Shown piece by piece: positions 1 through 4,804 of a stretch of DNA of 6,433 nucleotides. The DNA comes from an uncultured Bacteroidota bacterium (lineage in GTDB: Bacteria > Bacteroidota > Bacteroidia > Chitinophagales > Chitinophagaceae): assembly GCA_946480675.1 (NCBI GenBank), contig CAMLKS010000141.1:1-6433 (forward strand). Reading direction: 5' to 3'. How positions within the stretch are numbered: position 1 is the stretch's first letter; each line of letters starts with the position of its first letter. The position numbers were made by a program, and so were the translations under genes. The notes beneath the pieces are model-generated. The model had not been told where the DNA came from and made no database searches. It saw only the letters and a list, made by a program, of their open reading frames with translations.

Positions 1-26
1 GGGTAGCTATCTATCCCGGTTTTTTT
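1..26 (+). terminator. Rho-independent terminator of an upstream gene, cut by the window edge
   Basis: GGGTAG (1-6) pairs with CTA-CCC (11-17, with T14 bulged) around a CTAT loop. GG and a run of seven T (20-26) follow. The stem probably continues to the left of base 1, because the GG at 18-19 would pair with CC there. It most likely ends a plus-strand gene outside the window. The window edge hides part of the stem, so its strength cannot be judged. Confidence 0.6.
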
Positions 27-125
27 ATGCTTATCAATGTAAGGTTGCCATAAAGAAATGCGGTGTGAATGCGGTTTGGCGCCTATCCTGAAAAAATACT
101 GTAAAAACTATAGCTAAACCGGAAA

Positions 126-156
126 TTTGATTAATTTAACGCTTGCTTTATACTTA
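126..156 (+). promoter_or_regulatory. Weak candidate Bacteroidota-type promoter for the outer-membrane protein gene
   Basis: TTTG (126-129) is followed after exactly 19 bases by TATACTTA (149-156). The -33 element is exact, but the -7 element matches the consensus TAnnTTTG at only four of six fixed positions. An overlapping alternative -7, TATCTTTT (155-162), matches five of six but has no TTTG at the right distance. Transcription would begin about 35-45 bases before the start codon at 205. It is the best match upstream of this gene, and is still weak. Confidence 0.3.
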
Positions 157-204
157 TCTTTTTAAAATATTGAAATTTAGAAATACCACAGTAAAATCTG
201 CCGT

Positions 205-945
205 ATGAAAAAAATGCTATTCGTCTTGTTATTATTAGGTATCAAAGCTGAAGCACAGGAGCTGGAAATTGGTGTTGGCGGGGGCTTTAGCATCAATACT
301 ACGCCTAGTGATAACATGGTGTATAAAGGTGACCAGTCGTTGATGAACTATGCTACAAATTTGAAAGTGCTGTACACTACTAAAAACAACTGGCAGTTGG
401 GCCTGGAAGGGCATATGGTGGAGCTTGCCTCTAAATCGAGCAAGAAGTATGATGGTTTTTACAATGGCCACCTGCTGATAGATTCTGTAGGCGGTGATGA
501 TAAAAAGCTGGTATACGCTAAAAACACCGTAATGGTATGTGGTGTGGCTAATAAGCGCTTCGACTTTGGTGGCAGCCATGCATTTGTAGGTGTGGCCATA
601 GGTTATGTATCGGCCAGGAACAATTCACATAAGTATAATGCAAACGAAACCTATAAAGGCCCGGATGGCGGTAAAGGTATTTGTTATGGCCTGCAGGTAG
701 GGTACTCTGCTAATATTACTGAGAAAATTGGCATTTTTGCAGAAGTAGCCTGGAGGTCATTGAGCCTGAGCTATGAGGCAGATGCGCCACAGGTATTCCC
801 TTACGAAGACCTGAAATACAGCATCATGACTTTCCCGGTAACTTTTGGTATCCGTTATTCCCTGTTTAAAGTGCCTGTTAGCGCTTACGGCACCTATAAC
901 CGCGATACAAGGAAATACTACGAAAACAAGAAATACAACAAATAA
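205..945 (+). CDS. Secreted outer-membrane beta-barrel protein, function unknown
   Basis: The 246-residue product starts with a Sec signal peptide: MKKM, a leucine-rich core (residues 5-12) and a signal peptidase I site AEA|Q at 17/18. The mature part is a series of alternating hydrophobic/polar, glycine- and aromatic-rich stretches typical of small outer-membrane beta-barrels: roughly residues 19-31, 49-74, 103-121, 125-138, 157-190 and 204-221. This suggests about eight strands, as in the OmpA-like or PorT-like barrel folds. The last ~25 residues are polar and rich in Lys, Tyr and Asn, and do not end in the aromatic residue usual for BAM substrates, so the final strand probably ends near 221. 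ATG 205 is chosen because it gives the complete signal peptide; no Shine-Dalgarno is visible, which is normal in this phylum. The gene is monocistronic, bounded by terminators at 1-26 and 965-998. No specific function is recognised, and a link to the polysaccharide genes is not shown. Confidence 0.8.
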   Translation: MKKMLFVLLLLGIKAEAQELEIGVGGGFSINTTPSDNMVYKGDQSLMNYATNLKVLYTTKNNWQLGLEGHMVELASKSSKKYDGFYNGHLLIDSVGGDDKKLVYAKNTVMVCGVANKRFDFGGSHAFVGVAIGYVSARNNSHKYNANETYKGPDGGKGICYGLQVGYSANITEKIGIFAEVAWRSLSLSYEADAPQVFPYEDLKYSIMTFPVTFGIRYSLFKVPVSAYGTYNRDTRKYYENKKYNK

Positions 946-964
946 TAAGGTCATTTAAATATAG

Positions 965-998
965 ATAAGGGGTAGCGAAAGCTACCCCTTATTATTTT
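965..998 (+). terminator. Strong rho-independent terminator after the outer-membrane protein gene
   Basis: A perfect 12-bp stem (965-976 with 981-992) has core GGGGTAGC/GCTACCCC closed by a GAAA tetraloop, and TATTTTA follows. It lies 20 bases past the stop of the 205-945 gene. The opposite strand has no T-run after the stem, so it probably acts mainly on plus-strand transcripts. Confidence 0.9.
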
Positions 999-1065
999 AC
1001 CAGAAGTACAGATATATTATTTACCGCCCGCATACACGCATTCTATAGTTAACAGAGGGGCTAAA

Positions 1066-1102
1066 CAATAAAGGAGCGCTTGATACAAGCGCTCCTTTAT
1101 TG
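1066..1102 (-). terminator. Terminator of the polysaccharide export gene, possibly bidirectional
   Basis: A perfect 17-bp inverted repeat (1066-1082 with 1086-1102) has the three-base loop ATA; the core is AAGGAGCGCTTG. It lies 44 bases past the stop of the minus-strand gene. Read on the minus strand, the descending arm ends CTTTATTG and continues TTTAG, a modest U-rich tail. On the plus strand the sequence after the stem is also AT-rich (AATTATTATTT), so it could back up the 965-998 terminator. It sits where two convergent genes meet and would block read-through both ways. Confidence 0.8.
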
Positions 1103-1146
1103 AATTATTATTTAAGCTTTACCGGTCAGCTAAGTGTTATTATCTG

Positions 1147-1950
1147 TTACTTAGAAAATACTGTATAGATAAGCACACCCAGGGAAATTATCGATGTTAC
1201 GTAGCCGATATACCTGTCTCTGGATGTATCTGTAGTGCTGGTACGTGCTTTTGCCTTATTAGGTTCTACATATACTACATCGCCGCTGCGCAGATAATAA
1301 TATGGAGACTTAAAGATGTCGGTATTATTAAGATTCAGGCGAACGAAAACCTTCTCGCCATTTTCTTCGCGTATCAGCAGTACATTTTCACGTTTACCGC
1401 TAATGGTAAGGTCGCCTGCAAGGCTGATGGCATCTATGACACTCACTTTTTCATTAGGTAACAGTATACGACCGGGGCGGCCTACATCGCCTAACACATT
1501 GGCATACATGCTCATAAACTTCACATTCACTACCGGGTCTACGTAATTTTTGCTGGCTTTTTCGCGTAGTACCTCTTTCGTTTCAGTGGTTGTCAGGCCA
1601 TCCACTTTCACTTTGCCTACCATTGGCAGCTCTATATAGCCATTTCTATCTACCGTATATCCTATCAGTTGGTCGTTAGATCCATTACCGCCGCCACCTG
1701 TAACTGTACTACCGGAAGCACGAGTTTCATCTAATGTTTGTATGGAAACAAATAATATATCGTTAGATTGTATACGTGGTTCCGTGTAGGTAGACTGCGT
1801 TTTTACTACGGGATGTTCCAGGCTGTCGGGTATGTTTTTGAAGTAAGGTACTTTTTTAGCATTGCTACAGGAACTGAAAATCGAAATTATAGACAAAGAA
1901 ATTAATAGAAAATAATTAAATATGTCTTTTTTGATTCGTTTCAAGAACAT
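1147..1950 (-). CDS. Wza-type polysaccharide export outer-membrane lipoprotein (OPX family, short form)
   Basis: The 267-residue product is predicted to form the outer-membrane exit channel for an exopolysaccharide or capsule. The N-terminus is basic (KRIKK) with a hydrophobic core ending in a lipobox, FSSC, so Cys28 is the likely lipidated residue. A Poly_export (PES) domain follows at about 53-145 (YTEPRIQSNDILFVSI; GYTVDRNGYIELPMVGKV). A single SLBB domain covers about 147-230 (VLGDVGRPG, ISLAGDL, YYYLRSGDVVYVEP). A C-terminal hydrophobic segment (247-266) would correspond to the membrane-spanning helix of the Wza barrel. E. coli Wza is about 380 residues; this lacks its extra periplasmic domain, which is common for Bacteroidota OPX proteins. 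A Gly/Ser/Asn-rich insertion (about 79-93) interrupts the PES domain. ATG 1950 is the only ATG that keeps the signal peptide. The gene is divergent from the autokinase at 2201, its expected partner. Family assignment is firm; the polysaccharide is unknown. Confidence 0.92.
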   Translation of the reverse strand: MFLKRIKKDIFNYFLLISLSIISIFSSCSNAKKVPYFKNIPDSLEHPVVKTQSTYTEPRIQSNDILFVSIQTLDETRASGSTVTGGGGNGSNDQLIGYTVDRNGYIELPMVGKVKVDGLTTTETKEVLREKASKNYVDPVVNVKFMSMYANVLGDVGRPGRILLPNEKVSVIDAISLAGDLTISGKRENVLLIREENGEKVFVRLNLNNTDIFKSPYYYLRSGDVVYVEPNKAKARTSTTDTSRDRYIGYVTSIISLGVLIYTVFSK

Positions 1951-1966
1951 CAGTGGGAAATTTTTC

Positions 1967-1997
1967 CAAAAGTAGTTTAAAATATATAGTTAGCAAA
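1967..1997 (-). promoter_or_regulatory. Bacteroidota consensus promoter for the polysaccharide export gene
   Basis: Read on the minus strand, TTTG (1997-1994) is followed by exactly 19 bases and TACTTTTG (1974-1967). This is a full match to the Bacteroidota housekeeping consensus TTTG-N19-TAnnTTTG. Only 16 bases separate the -7 box from the start codon at 1950, so the transcript leader would be about 8-12 bases, very short and without room for a usual ribosome site. Confidence 0.75.
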
Positions 1998-2004
1998 GCT
2001 ATCT
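1988..2004. repeat. Inverted repeat overlapping the -33 element, possible operator
   Basis: AGTTAGC (1988-1994) and GCTATCT (1998-2004) are inverted copies around AAA, with six of seven positions paired. The repeat covers the predicted -33 TTTG of the minus-strand promoter. Its size and position would suit a repressor site, but it is short and could be chance; no regulator gene is in the window. Confidence 0.3.
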
Positions 2005-2096
2005 GATTTATAGTCTGCTTTAAGCCACGCTTTTCAGGGCAAGATGAAATCTTTTTTAAGACAGTAGAAATGGTGGGTGTTGTTATAATTTTCAAT

Positions 2097-2104
2097 TACT
2101 TTTG
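2097..2104 (+). promoter_or_regulatory. Candidate -7 promoter element for the autokinase gene
   Basis: TACTTTTG fits TAnnTTTG exactly and is the same eight bases as the -7 box of the divergent gene. The expected -33 position, 19 bases upstream (2074-2077), reads TGGG, so the -33 element is poor. A start near 2109-2112 would give a leader of about 90 bases before ATG 2201. The leader holds a GC-rich hairpin (GCCGG 2145-2149 with CCGGC 2166-2170). Confidence 0.45.
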
Positions 2105-2200
2105 TCGCTTAAAATTCAAGGCGTTAATACTTTTTTTAATATCTGCCGGGCACCCTCAGCATCAGCCGGCGAAAAGCGTCTTGTTAACTATATAGAGTAA

Positions 2201-4645
2201 ATGGAAAACAACTTTTCAGGTAAACAAAGGCAAGACAACGAAACAAGCATATTTAATCTCAGGTGGCTGTTTACTACTCTTTTAGGAGCGTGGCCATGGT
2301 TTCTGGCCAGCGTGGTAGTTGCCATGATAATTTCAAATCTTTACTTAAGATACACAATACCTGTATACAGAGTAAGCACAGAGATCCTTATCAACGATAG
2401 TAAATCATCGGGTAGAAATGATGAGATGATTCTGGAAGGACTGGGTATTAGCGGAAGGAATAGTGACATCAATAACGTGATGCGCGTGCTTAAAAGTAAA
2501 GACCTGATGACCAAAGTAGTGCAACGCCTGAGGCTGAACATGCAATACTTTGAGTATGGAAATGTAAGGGCAACCGAATTTTACGGAGATAGCCCTTTTC
2601 GCATAGTAATGGAAGATTCTGTGCTTGCCAATATTACCCAAGGCGGTAGTTATAAGGTGATTTTTGACGACAAAACAAATTTTACCATATCCAATGAAAA
2701 AAGTAGCTGGAAAGGTAAGATAGGACAACTGATAGCACTGCCTGTAGGTAATGTTACAGTTGAAAAAACGGCAGAATTACCTATTAAAGAAGGTGCTAAA
2801 TACTTATTTGTAATATCGGAGCCAACAGGTATTGCGGCAGGCTATGCCGGTGGCCTGGACGTATCGAGGCCGGATAAAGCTGCCAACTACCTGAACCTTG
2901 CCATGGCCGATGAAATACCTGAAAGAGGTAAAGACATACTGGATACGCTGGTAAAGGTATATGCAGAGAAGAATATTGAAGACAGGAACAGGATAGCCAA
3001 TAACACAATTGAATTTATAGAAGACAGGCTAAATATTGTAAGTAAGGACTTGACAATTATTGAAGAGAAGATAGAGGACTTTAAGCAGAAAAACAGGATT
3101 GCGGGGGATGTTACCGAGCAGAGCAAAATGCTGATGCAAACCACCACGGACAACTACAGGCAGCTAATGAGTAAAGAAGTGCAGCTGGGTATAGTGAAGG
3201 AACTGGAAAATTATTTGAATGATACAAGATACCAGGGAAGAGCTGTGCCATCGAACCTGCTGGTAGATGACGGTGCACTTGGTAAGATTATAGAAAGGTA
3301 CAATACCCTGCAGGCAGAAAGGGAACGCCTGCTGATATCGAATACAGAAACCAGCCCATATGTAAAAGCTGTGGATAAACAGCTGGAACAATTGAGGCGC
3401 GATATGCAGGTAAGCCTGCAAGCTACCAAAACAAGTATCCAGGTAACTATCAATGCATTGAGAAGGGAAGGTGGAACTATTGATGCAAATGTGCGCAAGG
3501 TGCCGGAAAAAGAACGTATCATACTAGATTACTCGCGTAAGCAGAATATTACAGAAGAACTGTTTCTATACTTGCTGAAGAAACGTGAAGAAACTGCAGT
3601 TGCAAAATCAGCCACGGTAGCCAACGTAACAGTTATTAACCAGGCAGAGCAATCCGGAACACTGAAACCTAATAAATCCAGGATAAAGAGCACAGCATTG
3701 CTACTTGGTTTTATTTTACCTATCGTTATCTTCCTGTTGAGGCGTATGCTGAATACACGCATCATCGCCAAAAGCGATATATACGCGCAGTCTGACGTAC
3801 CTATACTAGGTGAAATAGGCCACAATGAAAATGATGTAGCTATAGCTGTAAAGAATAATAGCCACAGCGTATTGGCCGAGCAGTTCAGGGCATTACGAAC
3901 GAATATACAATTCCTCCTACCGGAGAAGAATGATAAAGTGATACTGCTTACATCAAGCATGAGTGGTGAGGGTAAATCGTTCATTGCCATTAACCTTGCC
4001 AGCACATTTGCTATATCAGGCAAAAAAGTGGTGCTGCTGGAGCTTGACCTGCGCAAGCCAAAAATATCGAAAACATTAGGGCTGGATAACAGCATTGGCC
4101 TTTCTACCTACGCAGTAGGCCAGGCAGATATGCACCAGATCATTCAGCCATCAGGATTTGATAACCTGTTTATTGTGCCATCGGGCCCCATACCCCCTAA
4201 CCCAGCAGAGCTGATCATGTTGCCTAAAGTGGATGCATTGTTTGACCACCTGAAAGAGAATTTTGATTATGTATTGATAGATACAGCGCCAGCAGGGCTG
4301 GTAACAGATGCGGTGCTGCTGAACCGCTTTGCGGATGCAACATTATACATTATCAGGCAGGGCTACACCTTTAAACAGCAACTGCAAATACCTAACGAAC
4401 TTAACGACAACAAGAAAATGTCGCGATTAAGCTTTGTTATCAACGATGTAATATACAAGAGAGGATATGCTTACGGCTACGGCTATGGTTATGAGTCGGG
4501 CTATGGTTATGGTTACGGCTATGGTTATGGCTATGGTTATGGAAAACATGAGAACGGCTATTTTGAAAATGAAAAGGGTAAGAGGTTTGATGTGAAACGG
4601 ATCACCAAAAGGCTGAAAAAATTTATACCTACCAGGAATAAATAA
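2201..4645 (+). CDS. Fused Wzz/Wzc-type polysaccharide co-polymerase and tyrosine autokinase (BY-kinase)
   Basis: The 814-residue inner-membrane protein is predicted to control chain length and export of a polysaccharide through cycles of tyrosine phosphorylation. Membrane segments lie at about 28-50 and 499-513 and flank a periplasmic region. That region has a Wzz fold start (IPVYRVSTEILI, from 53), helical coiled-coil stretches (about 262-430) and a GNVR-like segment (about 435-490) ending in KPNKSR before the second membrane segment. The cytoplasmic ATPase has Walker A SGEGKS (588-593, Lys592), Walker A' LLELDLRKP (612-620, Asp616) and Walker B YVLIDTAP (Asp694). BY-kinases usually read GKS/T-T, DADxRxP and DxPP; here F594, ELD and DTAP differ slightly. 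The tail has 14 tyrosines between 752 and 787, mostly in (Gly-Tyr)n, then a Lys/Arg-rich end. Length is somewhat above E. coli Wzc (about 720). ATG 2201 is chosen because it begins just before TM1; no Shine-Dalgarno is seen. It is divergent from the OPX gene and 159 bases ahead of asnB. Confidence 0.93.
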   Translation: MENNFSGKQRQDNETSIFNLRWLFTTLLGAWPWFLASVVVAMIISNLYLRYTIPVYRVSTEILINDSKSSGRNDEMILEGLGISGRNSDINNVMRVLKSKDLMTKVVQRLRLNMQYFEYGNVRATEFYGDSPFRIVMEDSVLANITQGGSYKVIFDDKTNFTISNEKSSWKGKIGQLIALPVGNVTVEKTAELPIKEGAKYLFVISEPTGIAAGYAGGLDVSRPDKAANYLNLAMADEIPERGKDILDTLVKVYAEKNIEDRNRIANNTIEFIEDRLNIVSKDLTIIEEKIEDFKQKNRIAGDVTEQSKMLMQTTTDNYRQLMSKEVQLGIVKELENYLNDTRYQGRAVPSNLLVDDGALGKIIERYNTLQAERERLLISNTETSPYVKAVDKQLEQLRRDMQVSLQATKTSIQVTINALRREGGTIDANVRKVPEKERIILDYSRKQNITEELFLYLLKKREETAVAKSATVANVTVINQAEQSGTLKPNKSRIKSTALLLGFILPIVIFLLRRMLNTRIIAKSDIYAQSDVPILGEIGHNENDVAIAVKNNSHSVLAEQFRALRTNIQFLLPEKNDKVILLTSSMSGEGKSFIAINLASTFAISGKKVVLLELDLRKPKISKTLGLDNSIGLSTYAVGQADMHQIIQPSGFDNLFIVPSGPIPPNPAELIMLPKVDALFDHLKENFDYVLIDTAPAGLVTDAVLLNRFADATLYIIRQGYTFKQQLQIPNELNDNKKMSRLSFVINDVIYKRGYAYGYGYGYESGYGYGYGYGYGYGYGKHENGYFENEKGKRFDVKRITKRLKKFIPTRNK
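4466..4543 (+). repeat. In-frame GGYTAY hexanucleotide repeat coding the Gly-Tyr tail
   Basis: Alternating Gly (GGC/GGT) and Tyr (TAT/TAC) codons form imperfect tandem hexamers, broken once by GAGTCG (4493-4498). The 12-mer GGCTATGGTTAT occurs four times, at 4481, 4499, 4517 and 4529. The first three are spaced 18 bases apart, suggesting expansion by an 18-bp and a 12-bp unit. Copy-number changes by hexamers would keep the frame and change the number of tyrosines. Confidence 0.9.
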
Positions 4646-4661
4646 CCATTTACAAAAAACC

Positions 4662-4694
4662 ATTAGAAGGAGACTAATAGCCATATGTGCTATT
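4662..4694 (+). promoter_or_regulatory. Overlapping small hairpins in the kinase-asnB gap
   Basis: ATTAG (4662-4666) pairs with CTAAT (4674-4678), putting the purine-rich AAGGAGA (4667-4673) in its loop. AATAGC (4676-4681) pairs with GCTATT (4689-4694) around CATATGT. The two stems share bases 4676-4678, so they cannot both form fully. No T-run follows, so this is not a standard terminator. An ATG at 4685 opens only five codons before TGA. A leader control element is possible, but chance is a fair alternative. Confidence 0.3.
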
Positions 4695-4774
4695 CAGGGT
4701 GAAGGGTATGATGTAGCGTGTAGTATTTCGCCAGGTATATTATAGTGGAAGGCAGTTGGTCTATGTGACTGACA

Positions 4775-4787
4775 ATGGCGAAGCCAT
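4775..4787 (+). promoter_or_regulatory. Short hairpin just before the asnB start
   Basis: ATGGC (4775-4779) pairs with GCCAT (4783-4787) around GAA. The A-rich tract 4789-4804 follows and leads straight to the ATG at 4805, resembling the A-rich translation-initiation regions of Bacteroidota. It may help keep the initiation region unpaired. The stem has only five pairs. Confidence 0.3.
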
Positions 4788-4804
4788 GAAAAAAATGAAA
4801 ACAA

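Noticed and set aside
235..579. 114-codon minus-strand frame
   Set aside because: It is antisense to the outer-membrane barrel gene, which has a signal peptide and barrel pattern and its own terminator.
2041..2057. Terminator-like AAGAT-GAA-ATCTT followed by TTTT in the divergent spacer
   Set aside because: The stem has only five AT-rich pairs and lies upstream of the likely kinase transcript start, so no transcript is evident for it to end.
2084..2089. TATAAT in the divergent spacer as a sigma-70 type -10 box
   Set aside because: Bacteroidota primary sigma uses TAnnTTTG, and an exact match to that lies a few bases downstream; no TTGACA-like -35 accompanies TATAAT.
3529..4095. 188-codon minus-strand open frame
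   Set aside because: It lies wholly inside the kinase gene opposite its second membrane segment and Walker motifs, has no recognisable domain, and is rich in Ser/Leu as expected for antisense frames.
4427..4684. Minus-strand open frame with Ile/Thr/Ala/Val repeats resembling a membrane protein
   Set aside because: It is the antisense reading of the Gly-Tyr repeat: GGYTAY read backwards gives alternating Ile-Thr/Ala-Val codons. The plus-strand kinase explains the sequence fully.
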